From positions 30,607 through 94,606 of the forward strand of contig NZ_AOME01000050.1 of NCBI RefSeq assembly GCF_000336935.1: a DNA stretch of 64,000 nucleotides, in the 5' to 3' direction. Shown here piece by piece: positions 26,708 through 34,921 of this stretch (positions are counted from its first letter, which is position 1; the number at the start of each line of letters is the position of its first letter). The translations under genes were made by a program, and so were the position numbers. Source of the DNA: Halococcus salifodinae DSM 8989. Its GTDB lineage: Archaea > Halobacteriota > Halobacteria > Halobacteriales > Halococcaceae. The notes beneath the pieces were generated by a model. The model saw only the letters and a list, made by a program, of their open reading frames with translations, searched no databases and had not been told where the DNA came from.

Positions 26708-26977
26708 TCAGATCGTGTCGTCGGGATCGTGCTCGTCGGCCATCCGGCGTACTTCGTCCGCATACCGTTCCTGAACGTCGGTCTCCGTTACGGCTTCGAG
26801 GTTGTCCGGCGAGACGTCCTTGGCGGCAGTCACTCCGTCCATATCGATCGCCTGGGCCGCGAGCTCCCGCCGGAAAATCTGATCGCCCTCGGTCGTCGCG
26901 TACTTGAGGACGATGAGATCGCGGTTGTTGTAGCCGCGCTCGACGAGCCACACGCGGACGTCGTCTGCCGATGGCAT
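26708..26977 (-). CDS. Small conserved-looking protein of unknown function
   Basis: An 89-residue soluble protein starting MPSADDVRVWLVERGYNNRD. The composition is acidic and evenly coding-like (LIVLKYATTEGDQIFRRE, LAAQAIDMDGVTAAKD), with a helical C-terminus rich in Asp and Glu ending HDPDDTI. I recognise no family. The ATG at 26977 was taken over a GTG two codons earlier. It stands between the amidohydrolase and the divergent dgcN gene, so it may share a control region with either. Confidence 0.65.
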   Translation of the reverse strand: MPSADDVRVWLVERGYNNRDLIVLKYATTEGDQIFRRELAAQAIDMDGVTAAKDVSPDNLEAVTETDVQERYADEVRRMADEHDPDDTI

Positions 26978-27068
26978 GAGCACACGAACGGGAACCGCGA
27001 TGTTAGTCGTTCGGTCTCGACGACCCGAATCGTGGATCGGTCGGATCGCCTGCTGGCACCGAACGAGG

Positions 27069-27076
27069 ATTTTAAG
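27069..27076 (+). promoter_or_regulatory. TATA element of the dgcN-dgcA operon
   Basis: attttaag is centred about 28 nt upstream of the ATG at 27100 and is the only A/T-rich run in the interval, fitting a leaderless dgcN-dgcA transcript. Confidence 0.6.
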
Positions 27077-27099
27077 CCGTCAGTTCGCGTCGCCGTACC

Positions 27100-28113
27100 A
27101 TGAGCGTCGTTTTGCTCGCCCACGAGCAGTTCCCCGATCGAGCGAAGACCGCGGTAAGCATTCTCCGGTACGGCGACACCGAGATCACCGCCGTTCTCGA
27201 CCGCGACAACGCCGGCAAGCGCGTCGGCGACTTCCTTCCCGACGTGCAGGACGCACCGATCGTCGCCGGGATGGACGACGTCCCGGCGTGTGACGAACTG
27301 ATCGTCGGCATCGCACCCATCGGCGGCGGGTTCGAGGACTCGTGGCGGCCCGACGTCCGGCAAGCCCTCGAACGCGGCTGTGACGTCACTGCCGGCCTTC
27401 ACTACTTCCTCGAAGACGACGAGGAGTTCCGCCGCCTCGCCGACGAACACGACTCTGAGCTCTGGGACGTCCGCAAACCGCCCGCCGACCTCACGGTGAG
27501 CGATGGAGTCGCCGCCGACGTCGACGCCGAGATCGTGCTGACTGTGGGCACCGATTGCTCGGTGGGCAAGATGACCGCGACGCGCGAACTCTACGAGGCC
27601 GCACGCGACCGCGGCGTGGACTGCGGGTTCATCCCCACCGGCCAGACCGGGATCATGATCGAACGGTGGGGACTGCCGATCGACCGCGTGATAAGCGACT
27701 TCGCCGCCGGCGCGGTCGAGAAGATGATCCGTGAACGAGGTGACGATCACGATTACCTCTTTGTCGAGGGCCAGGGCTCGATCATCCATCCTGCCTATTC
27801 GGGCGTCACCTGTTCGATTCTCCACGGCGCGATGGCTGATAAGCTAGTCCTCTGCCACGAGGCCGGTCGCGAGGCGATCCACGGCTACGAGGACGTTTCG
27901 CTCCCTTCGCTCCCGACGTACGTCGACCTCTACGAGGATCTCGCGGAGCCGGTCCACGAAACGAACGTGGTCGCGGGCGCGCTCAACACCCGCAACGTCG
28001 AGACCGACGACGCGGCCCGTACTGCAGTCGCCGACTACGCCGACGTGATCGACGTGCCAGCGACCGACCCGGTCCGGTTCGATATCGACGACGTCCTGGA
28101 GGCGATCCTGTGA
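27100..28113 (+). CDS. dgcN: DUF1611 protein, D-glutamate N-acetyltransferase DgcN
   Basis: A 337-residue DUF1611 protein. In bacteria DgcN acetylates D-glutamate with acetyl-CoA, the first step of a D-glutamate catabolic route. The N-terminal half is a Rossmann-like domain (RYGDTEITAVLDRDNAGKRV, IGIAPIGGGF). The C-terminal half has a P-loop, GTDCSVGKMTA, and the motif FVEGQGSIIHPAYSGVTCS, both characteristic of the family. It overlaps dgcA by 4 nt (GTGA), so the two are coupled. The acetyltransferase role is transferred from the bacterial family; archaeal activity is inferred. Confidence 0.82.
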   Translation: MSVVLLAHEQFPDRAKTAVSILRYGDTEITAVLDRDNAGKRVGDFLPDVQDAPIVAGMDDVPACDELIVGIAPIGGGFEDSWRPDVRQALERGCDVTAGLHYFLEDDEEFRRLADEHDSELWDVRKPPADLTVSDGVAADVDAEIVLTVGTDCSVGKMTATRELYEAARDRGVDCGFIPTGQTGIMIERWGLPIDRVISDFAAGAVEKMIRERGDDHDYLFVEGQGSIIHPAYSGVTCSILHGAMADKLVLCHEAGREAIHGYEDVSLPSLPTYVDLYEDLAEPVHETNVVAGALNTRNVETDDAARTAVADYADVIDVPATDPVRFDIDDVLEAIL

Positions 28114-29153
28114 CGCTCGACACCGAGTTCGAGCGGGTGACGCTCGATCTCGACGACCCGTTCACCATCTCACGTGAGACGCAGACGGTCGCCGAGAACG
28201 TCGTGGTGCGCATCACCGACGCCGACGGAACGACCGGGATCGGGGCCGCCGCCCCCTCCTCACATTACGGCGAGACTGCGGACACCGTCGAAGCGGTGCT
28301 CCCGGATCTCCTCGCGGTCGTCGAGGATGTCGACGATCCCCACAGTCTGGATCGGATCGAGCGCCGGTTGCGGGAGACGGTTCGAGCGAACCCCGCCGCG
28401 CGGTGTGCGATATCGATCGCGCTCCACGACCTCGTGGGCAAGCGCCTCGATCTCCCGCTCTATCGCTACTGGGGGCTCGATGCCGACGAGACGGTATCGA
28501 CCTCCTACACCATCGGGCTCGACAGTATCGAACGGATGCGCGAGAAGACGGCTACGGCAGTCGACGCCGGCCACTCGGTTCTGAAGGTCAAACTCGGCAC
28601 CGAGCGTGACCGCGAGATCGTCGACACGGTACGAACGGCGGCCCCCGACGCCCGGATCCGGGTCGACGCGAACGAGGCGTGGACGCCCCACGAGGCGGTC
28701 GACATGATCGACACCCTCGCCGCTTTCGATGTGGAGTTCGTCGAACAGCCCGTTCCCGCCGAGAATTCAGAGGGGCTCGAATACGTCCACGAGCGCTCGA
28801 CGCTCCCGATCGCGGCCGACGAGTCGTGCGTGACGCTCGCGGACGTTCCCCGGATCGCCGAGCGCGCGGACATCGCGAACATCAAACTCATGAAATGCGG
28901 TGGGCTCCGCGAGGCGAAACGGATGATCCACACCGCCCGCGCACACGGACTGGAAGTCATGCTTGGCTGCATGATCGAGTCGAACGCCGCGATCGCGGCC
29001 GGCTGTCATCTCGCGCCGCTGCTCGATTACGCCGACCTCGACGGCTCCCTACTGCTCGCCGACGACCCGTACGACGGCGTCCCGATCTCCGGCGGCGAGA
29101 TCGATCTCGCCGGGACGGACCGTCCGGGAACGGGCGCGCGAGCGGCAGAGTAG
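28110..29153 (+). CDS. dgcA: Enolase-superfamily epimerase, N-acetyl-glutamate racemase DgcA type
   Basis: A 347-residue muconate-lactonizing-subgroup enzyme starting with GTG. Catalytic and metal residues are all present: K159/K161 (VLKVKLG), D186 (RVDANEAW), E212 (EFVEQP), D237 (IAADES) and the second catalytic lysine K259 (NIKLMKCGG). Relatives are L-Ala-D/L-Glu epimerases. Next to a DUF1611 gene, the DgcA role, interconverting N-acetyl-D- and L-glutamate, fits best, particularly as archaea have no murein whose peptides would need recycling. It ends 9 bp from the convergent M20 peptidase gene. Confidence 0.85.
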   Translation: MTLDTEFERVTLDLDDPFTISRETQTVAENVVVRITDADGTTGIGAAAPSSHYGETADTVEAVLPDLLAVVEDVDDPHSLDRIERRLRETVRANPAARCAISIALHDLVGKRLDLPLYRYWGLDADETVSTSYTIGLDSIERMREKTATAVDAGHSVLKVKLGTERDREIVDTVRTAAPDARIRVDANEAWTPHEAVDMIDTLAAFDVEFVEQPVPAENSEGLEYVHERSTLPIAADESCVTLADVPRIAERADIANIKLMKCGGLREAKRMIHTARAHGLEVMLGCMIESNAAIAAGCHLAPLLDYADLDGSLLLADDPYDGVPISGGEIDLAGTDRPGTGARAAE

Positions 29154-29162
29154 CCGCGAGCG

Positions 29163-30416
29163 TCAGGCGAGCAGCGCGACACAGCCGGCGGCGACGATGC
29201 GCGCCACGCCGACGACCTCGTCGGTGTGGACGAACTCGCCGGCCCCGTGGATGTTCGCGCCGTCGGGGCCGACGATCACGGTCGGAAGGCCGGCGCGATG
29301 GCCGAAGTAGTTGAAATCGCCGACGCTCGAAAAGTACCCGATGGCCGGGTCGTCGCCGGTGACAGCCTCGACGCCGGCCCGCAGCGCACCCACGAGCGGA
29401 TCGTCGGCGTCGGTGACGTACGGCCCGTAGCGAACGTCCGGCGCGGGCGCTTCCCGAAAGTCGATCTCGACGCCGGAATCGAGGTTGAGGTCAGCGACGA
29501 CTGCCTCGGCGTCGGCTCGAACCACGTCCTCGGTTTCGCCGACGACGACGTGCCGATCGACCAGCAGACGACAGGCTTCGGGGACCGAGAGCGTTTCACC
29601 CCCGCCTTCGATCTTGAGCGGGCAGACCGACCCATCGCCGAGCTGTTCGTGCGACCCGACCTCGATGCCGGTGAGGGCGTCGGCCAAACGACCCGCATCG
29701 ACCACCGCGTTCGTCCCCTTGTGTGGCTGTGAGCCGTGTGCAGCCTCGCCGGTCACGGTGATGTCGTAGAGAAATCGTCCACGCGCGCCGAGCAGCAGTG
29801 CGGGGTTTTCGATGTCCCGCTGGGCGAGAATCGGCCCGGGCTCGGTGACGATGGCGGCGTCACAGTCGTCGGTGACAGAGTCACGAATGAGCTGGTTCGC
29901 GCCCAGCCCGTAGGGGCCCTCCTCGTCGACGACGGCGGTAAAGAGGACGTCGCCCGCAAGGTCGATGCCGGCCGCGGCGAGGGCGTCGAACGCGACCATG
30001 ATGCCCGCGAGCCCGCCTTTCATGTCACAAGCCCCCTGGCCGTAGAGCTTGCCGTCCTCGATGCGCCCCGAGAGCGGGTCCTCCTCCCACGCCTCGACGA
30101 GTTCGACGGTGTCCATGTGAGCGTTCAACAGCAGCGTCGGCGCGTCGGGGTCCGTGCCCGTCAGGCGCGCGAGGACGTTGTTGCCCTCGAAGCCCGTGAT
30201 GTCGGGTTCGCTCACCGCGTGATACTCGGGATCGAGTTCGCGTTCGTCGAGCCAGTCGTAGACGAACTCGGTGATCGCCTCCTCCTCGAAGTACGGGCTC
30301 CGGATGCGGACGAGCTCCTGAAGGAGTTCGATGGTTTCGTCGTGGTCGATCCGCTCCGCGATCGCATCTGGGTCGGTCGTCGCGGTGTCGGGCGCGTCGG
30401 CGGGAGCGTCAGTCAT
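29163..30416 (-). CDS. M20-family deacylase/peptidase (ArgE/DapE-like)
   Basis: A 417-residue zinc hydrolase. The co-catalytic site is complete: HMDTVE, the bridging Asp in GACDMKGG, the catalytic pair in VVDEEGPYG, then VTEPGP and the C-terminal FVHTDE. The dimerisation domain has the usual GEAAHGSQPHKG. This subfamily removes acyl groups from amino acids. Its position against dgcN-dgcA suggests it deacetylates N-acetyl-L-glutamate (inference). It overlaps the permease gene by 8 nt. A second M20 protein at 58405 belongs to the lysine operon, so this one is probably not DapE. Confidence 0.87.
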   Translation of the reverse strand: MTDAPADAPDTATTDPDAIAERIDHDETIELLQELVRIRSPYFEEEAITEFVYDWLDERELDPEYHAVSEPDITGFEGNNVLARLTGTDPDAPTLLLNAHMDTVELVEAWEEDPLSGRIEDGKLYGQGACDMKGGLAGIMVAFDALAAAGIDLAGDVLFTAVVDEEGPYGLGANQLIRDSVTDDCDAAIVTEPGPILAQRDIENPALLLGARGRFLYDITVTGEAAHGSQPHKGTNAVVDAGRLADALTGIEVGSHEQLGDGSVCPLKIEGGGETLSVPEACRLLVDRHVVVGETEDVVRADAEAVVADLNLDSGVEIDFREAPAPDVRYGPYVTDADDPLVGALRAGVEAVTGDDPAIGYFSSVGDFNYFGHRAGLPTVIVGPDGANIHGAGEFVHTDEVVGVARIVAAGCVALLA

Positions 30417-31827
30417 CCGCAGTCACGTCCTGAATGTCGGGGTCGTACTCGTCGGATGGCACACCTGGCAGCGTGTCGAGGATCGCCTCGACGTCGGTGC
30501 CGGCCTGCTGCCCGCGATACCAGTAGACGCCGAACACGATCAGGCCGACGACGATCCACGGGACGTACACCGTGAGCGACCCCTGGTAGGCCTGGGTGAG
30601 CAACAAGAATGCACCGAGCGTGCCGACCACGCCCGAGACGAGGAGCCCGCCACCGAGATCGAACCCGGCCTGGTCGACCACGTCCGGCCTCGCGTAGCGG
30701 GCGTAGAGCAGCGTCACCGAGACGGCGAAGTACGCGATGAGGTAGCTGAACGTGGCGATCTTGATCGCCTGATTGAGTCCCGTGGTGTAGAAGGTCAGCG
30801 CCGAGGAGACGACGTAGAGCGTGAGCAGCGACCAGTGGGGCGACCCGAACCGATCGCCGACCGCCGAGAACCACTGCGGGAACACCTCGTCCCACGACCA
30901 CGAGTACGGCATCTTGATCCCCGCCGCCATGACCGCGTTCACGCTGGAGGCGGTCGCAAGGAGGCCGCCGATGGCGACGATGGCCGAGGCGTCCGCGCCC
31001 AAAAACGCCTCGGCGGCATCGGACAGCGGGCGGGCCGACTCGGCGAGCACGGTGTAATCCGCTACGACACCGTAGATGACCGCCGCCGTCCACATGTACA
31101 AAACTGTGAGAATCAACGTCCCACCGACCATCGACAGCGGGAGGTTTCGGGAGGGGTTTTTCACCTCCGCACCCATCTGGCCCGCGACCGCGATGCCGAT
31201 ATAGGCGTAAAAGAGCGGAACGGCGGCGGCGAGGAACCCGCTCGATCCGCCGGTGAAGAAGGGCTGGTAGTTCGCCGTCTCGATGGCGAACGATCCCGGC
31301 ACGACGAGGACGAGAATCGAGAGCACGAGCAGGCCGAAGATGGCGTTCTGGACGAGGCTGTACCCGCGCGACCCGACGAGGTTGACGAGGAAAAGCACGG
31401 TGAGAAGCCCGAACCCGACGAGCGCCACCTCGCTCTGGCCGGCGATGAGGTCGGGAAAGAACACCTGCAGATAACTCCCGAACCCGATGGCGAGCACCGC
31501 GTCGGCGGCCATGTAGCCGAGCCACTTCGACCACGTGACGAGGAATCCGGGCAGCCGGCTGTTGAACGTGCGCGAGACGTAGGCGTACGAGCCGGCCGCA
31601 CCCGGAAAGACGGTCGCCATCCACGAGTAGTTGATCGCGATCGCCGTCGCGAGCGTTCCCGCCACTGCCACCACGAGGATGACGCTCGGCCCGGTCGTCG
31701 CGCTTGCGGTCCCGAGCGTGACGAACAGGCCAGCCCCGAGCGTGCCGGCGACGACGGTGCTCATCGCCCCGAGCGGACCGATGTCACGTTGGAGACTCCG
31801 ATCGTCCTTCGACGTCGATCGTGCCAT
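30409..31827 (-). CDS. APC-family amino-acid permease
   Basis: A 472-residue secondary transporter of the amino acid-polyamine-organocation superfamily with about 12 transmembrane helices. The first helix shows the typical unwound motif GTLGAGLFVTLG, and conserved GAAGSYAYVSRTF follows in helix 3. The C-terminus is hydrophilic and acidic. It is coupled to the M20 gene by overlap and preceded 69 nt upstream by an HTH-10 regulator on the same strand. Context suggests uptake of an amino acid, possibly D-glutamate. The start at 31827 (MARSTSKDDR) fits the family. Confidence 0.9.
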   Translation of the reverse strand: MARSTSKDDRSLQRDIGPLGAMSTVVAGTLGAGLFVTLGTASATTGPSVILVVAVAGTLATAIAINYSWMATVFPGAAGSYAYVSRTFNSRLPGFLVTWSKWLGYMAADAVLAIGFGSYLQVFFPDLIAGQSEVALVGFGLLTVLFLVNLVGSRGYSLVQNAIFGLLVLSILVLVVPGSFAIETANYQPFFTGGSSGFLAAAVPLFYAYIGIAVAGQMGAEVKNPSRNLPLSMVGGTLILTVLYMWTAAVIYGVVADYTVLAESARPLSDAAEAFLGADASAIVAIGGLLATASSVNAVMAAGIKMPYSWSWDEVFPQWFSAVGDRFGSPHWSLLTLYVVSSALTFYTTGLNQAIKIATFSYLIAYFAVSVTLLYARYARPDVVDQAGFDLGGGLLVSGVVGTLGAFLLLTQAYQGSLTVYVPWIVVGLIVFGVYWYRGQQAGTDVEAILDTLPGVPSDEYDPDIQDVTADD

Positions 31828-31896
31828 GCGGTAGCACACGAGAGCGGAGGAATAACACCCCTCCCTCTCATGAACGGCTCGCACGGCGCAGGCGGT

Positions 31897-32595
31897 TCAG
31901 TCGCCTCCGAGGAGTTTCGCCTCGGCCTTCCGGAGGTGTTCGAGCAGGGTCGCCTTCGAGACGCCGAGTTCGTCGGCCAGTTCGACGGCGTTCACCTCCC
32001 GTGGCCACGCGTAGTAGTCCCGTTTCCTGGCGAGCTCGAAGGCCTCGCGCTGGCGCTCGGAGAGGTCGTCGGTCGGCAGGACGCCGGGACCGCCCTGCGC
32101 GACCGCGATGTCTTCGACGCGGATCTCGGCGTCCTTCGTCTCACGAATGGCGTCGAGGCGCTCGCCGAGCGTCTCGCGATCCGTATCGACGATGACCGTC
32201 CAGTACTCCCTCCCACCGTGCATCCGGACCGGCTCGTCGGGGATGAACCCGCGCGAGACGAGCGCGTCGTTGATCGAGTTCTCGATCTCGTAGCGCACGA
32301 CGAGTGCGCGACTCGCGCTCCCGGGGACCGTCGTGTCGGTCGCGTGCGGGCGATCGGTCTCCCAGACCGAGTCGGTCAGGGACGAGGCCCGGATCGCGGC
32401 GATCAGCTCCTCGATCGCGGCGTTCGTCTCGCCGTAGGCGGTGAACCGGCCGGTGGCCGCCCCGTCGATCGTGTAGACGCCGTGACCGAGCAATCCCCCG
32501 TCACGCTCCTCGGTCACCGACAGCGTCCAGCAGTCGGGATGCCAGATGTCGAGCGTCACCCGCAGGCCCGTCCCGGGCCGTTGCGGCGAATCCAT
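31897..32595 (-). CDS. HTH-10 (Bat-type) transcriptional regulator
   Basis: A 232-residue regulator from the ATG at 32595 (MDSPQRPGTGLRV). The N-terminal 150 residues are the variable sensing domain (TLDIWHPDCWTLSVTEE). The C-terminal helix-turn-helix follows the family pattern: LSERQREAFELARKRDYYA, WPREVNAVELADELGVSKA, then LLEHLRKAE. A longer frame upstream lacks conservation. It sits immediately before the permease-M20 pair on the same strand and may control that pair and the convergent dgcNA operon (inference). Confidence 0.85.
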   Translation of the reverse strand: MDSPQRPGTGLRVTLDIWHPDCWTLSVTEERDGGLLGHGVYTIDGAATGRFTAYGETNAAIEELIAAIRASSLTDSVWETDRPHATDTTVPGSASRALVVRYEIENSINDALVSRGFIPDEPVRMHGGREYWTVIVDTDRETLGERLDAIRETKDAEIRVEDIAVAQGGPGVLPTDDLSERQREAFELARKRDYYAWPREVNAVELADELGVSKATLLEHLRKAEAKLLGGD

Positions 32596-32755
32596 CGCTG
32601 CCAATAGAATCAATGGGGAGAAAAACCGTTCGACCATCCGCCCGCCCGACAGAATTTGTCCGTCGCGACTCTTGCCCCATATCCAGTGCCGTCGAGTCGC
32701 GGGGTTCGTCTCTGTGATTCTGAACGGGAGCTGCCGAAACACGGTCGACCGCCCG

Positions 32756-32766
32756 TAGTATTATGT
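32756..32766 (+). promoter_or_regulatory. TATA element of the universal stress protein gene
   Basis: tagtattatgt is centred about 28-30 nt before the ATG at 32790. A perfect GGAGGTGA also occurs at 32781-32788, but with only one base between it and the ATG it is too close for a normal ribosome binding site, so leaderless initiation is more likely. Confidence 0.5.
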
Positions 32767-32789
32767 AGAGGTGTCGAAAAGGAGGTGAC

Positions 32790-33248
32790 ATGGCACTCGA
32801 TACCGTCGTGCTGGCGGTGGGACCGGGCGACGCAGACCGGGTCGATCGGTTGGCCGAAGAGACCATCGATATCGCCGGACCATCGGCGGCGACCGTCGTG
32901 CTGGGCCACGTCTTCACCGACGACGAGTACGCCGAATCACTCGATCACCTCGGGTTCGATACCACGTCCGGGGAGGTGTCGCCGGACGATGTCGCCCGCC
33001 GCCATGCCACCATCCGCGAGCTCGCCGAGCGGCTCGACGATGCCGGCGTCGATCACGCCGTCGGCGGTGCGGTCGGCGATCACGGCGACAGCATCGTGGG
33101 GTTGGCCGAGGAGGCCGACGCCGACCTCGTCATCGTCGGCGGCCGACGGCGCTCACCCGCCGGCAAGGCGGTGTTCGGCTCGACGGCCCAGAAAGTGATG
33201 CTCTCCGCGCCGTGTCCCGTGACCTTCGTCCGCGCAGATACGAAGTGA
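32790..33248 (+). CDS. Universal stress protein UspA family
   Basis: A 152-residue single-domain Usp with the HUP alpha/beta fold, cytoplasmic. It starts ALDTVVLAVGPGD and ends with the nucleotide-binding segment LVIVGGRRRSPAGKAVFGST and APCPVTFVRAD, matching G-x2-G-x9-G-(S/T) with small changes, so ATP binding is likely. It is divergent from the HTH-10 regulator gene and monocistronic. A second Usp is at 55825. Confidence 0.9.
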   Translation: MALDTVVLAVGPGDADRVDRLAEETIDIAGPSAATVVLGHVFTDDEYAESLDHLGFDTTSGEVSPDDVARRHATIRELAERLDDAGVDHAVGGAVGDHGDSIVGLAEEADADLVIVGGRRRSPAGKAVFGSTAQKVMLSAPCPVTFVRADTK

Positions 33249-33430
33249 CGCAAGCGGGTGACTGTCCACTCCGGCAGACCCCGACGCCGAGGGGTCACAG
33301 CTGCCACTCGATCGCCCCGAGCCGCCGGCCCCAGCGTGTGTGCGGTATTCTCAGCAGATACCGTGCTAATCGCTGAAGAATCCCTCCTCAGCAATTAAAT
33401 CCAAATTTGTCGAGATAGTATAAAAGCCGC

Positions 33431-33440
33431 AGTTATAAGT
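33431..33440 (+). promoter_or_regulatory. Promoter region of the sugar ABC operon
   Basis: Two A/T-rich elements lie in tandem: agtataaaag at 33417-33426 and agttataagt at 33431-33440. The second is centred about 30 nt before the ATG at 33467. The first would give a leader of about 15 nt. The 218-nt gap upstream contains no gene. Confidence 0.5.
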
Positions 33441-33466
33441 GCATCAGTTGTTTCCGATTAAAGGTG

Positions 33467-34918
33467 ATGCATGGTGGTAACACACGCTCAGACACAGCAG
33501 AAAGGGGTGTTACCCGCCGCGACTTCGTGAAAGCGGCGGGTGCATCCGGAGCCGCGACGGCGCTTGCCGGCTGTACGGTCGGCGGGAACGAGGCGGGGTC
33601 GAACTCCATCCGGTGGATAACCAGCACGGACATGGCCGGCGAGAGCACCGCGATAAAAAAGGCACTCCGCAATGCGGGGATGTCGAATGACGTCAACCTC
33701 GAAATGGTCGCCGGTCCCGCCAGCACTGACCAGCGCCAATCACAGTACACGCGGTGGCTTTCGGCCGATCTCGACGAGCCAGCTCTCCTCGACATGGACA
33801 GCGGATGGACGCTGAACTACATCAACCGCGGCCAACTGCTCGACCTCAGCAACGAACTGCCCGAAAAGCTGCTCAACCGGATCAACAACAAGTATTTCCA
33901 GGCCAGCGTCAACACAGCGAAGAGCCCGAACGGGAACCTGTATGCGGTCCCGATGTACGTGGATTTCGGGAGTATGCTCTATCGCAAGGACCTGGTGAAA
34001 AACGCCGGCTACAGCCCCGAAAAGGAGAACTGGGCGACCGAATCGATGCGCTGGAAGCGGTTCTCGAAGATCGTCGCCGACACGAAGGAAAAGTCGGGCG
34101 TCAACTACGGCTTTGGCTGGCAGGGGAACATCTACGAGGGGCTTTCGTGCTGTAACTTCAACGAGTTCATGAGCAGCTGGGGCGGCGCGTACTTCGGTGG
34201 CCGCGACACCCTGCTCGGCCCCGTCGGCAATCGGCCCGTGACGGTCAACAAACAGCCCGTCGTCGACGCGGTCAAAATGCTCAAGACGTTCATCTTCGGG
34301 TCGAACGCTCCCAACACGCTCGATGGGTACGAGCAGATCTCCCCGAACGCGGTGCTCAGTTGGATCGAGGACTCCTCGCTGAGTCCCTTTACTGCCGGGA
34401 ACATGGTCGCGTTGCGTCAGTGGCCGTACGCGATCGCCGCCGCCGGAGCAGAGGACGCGCTCGGGGACAAGCTCGGCGTCATGCCGATGCCCTACGCCAC
34501 CCCGGAGCAGAACTCCAAGTACAAGAACATCGGCGGCCCGATGGCGGCACTCGGTGGATGGCACATCGGCGTGAATCCGAACACTTCCAAGAAAGAACAG
34601 GCCATGGAAGTAGTCGGGGCACTGACACAGCCGTCCTTCCAGATCAAACTGTTCGAGATACTCGGTCTTCTGCCACCGAACCAACAGCTCCTCGCCACAC
34701 GAGAGGCGAAGCAGATCCCCACCGTCGGCAAGTACATCGACACGCTTCAGGTCGCCGGGAAGAACTCGATTCCCCGTCCTGCCAGCGTGGTCTGGCCGCA
34801 GGAATCGGGCAAAATCGCCCAACAGGTCCACGCCGGCATGGACGGGTCCGCGCCGCCGAAGCAGGCGATGAGCACGCTACAGAGTCAACTCGAACAGATC
34901 GAGGACTACAACAACTGA
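33467..34918 (+). CDS. Sugar ABC transporter substrate-binding lipoprotein (CUT1 type)
   Basis: A 483-residue extracellular binding protein opening the sugar-import operon. A Tat signal (GVTRRDFVKAAGAS) and lipobox ALAGC anchor it outside the membrane. The mature part follows the family 1 sugar-binding pattern: IRWITSTDMAGEST, LLDMDSGWTLNYINRGQLLD, YAVPMYVDFGSMLYRKDLV and GGWHIGVNPNTSKKEQA. It has a cysteine pair (LSCCNF) in the middle. The sugar is unknown. Four transport genes follow with 1-4 nt spacing. Confidence 0.92.
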   Translation: MHGGNTRSDTAERGVTRRDFVKAAGASGAATALAGCTVGGNEAGSNSIRWITSTDMAGESTAIKKALRNAGMSNDVNLEMVAGPASTDQRQSQYTRWLSADLDEPALLDMDSGWTLNYINRGQLLDLSNELPEKLLNRINNKYFQASVNTAKSPNGNLYAVPMYVDFGSMLYRKDLVKNAGYSPEKENWATESMRWKRFSKIVADTKEKSGVNYGFGWQGNIYEGLSCCNFNEFMSSWGGAYFGGRDTLLGPVGNRPVTVNKQPVVDAVKMLKTFIFGSNAPNTLDGYEQISPNAVLSWIEDSSLSPFTAGNMVALRQWPYAIAAAGAEDALGDKLGVMPMPYATPEQNSKYKNIGGPMAALGGWHIGVNPNTSKKEQAMEVVGALTQPSFQIKLFEILGLLPPNQQLLATREAKQIPTVGKYIDTLQVAGKNSIPRPASVVWPQESGKIAQQVHAGMDGSAPPKQAMSTLQSQLEQIEDYNN

Positions 34919-34921
34919 ACC

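Noticed and set aside
30331-32607. Plus-strand open frame of over 750 codons
   Set aside because: Antisense to the APC permease, the HTH-10 regulator and the start of the M20 gene, all with strong family motifs. The composition is basic and repetitive.
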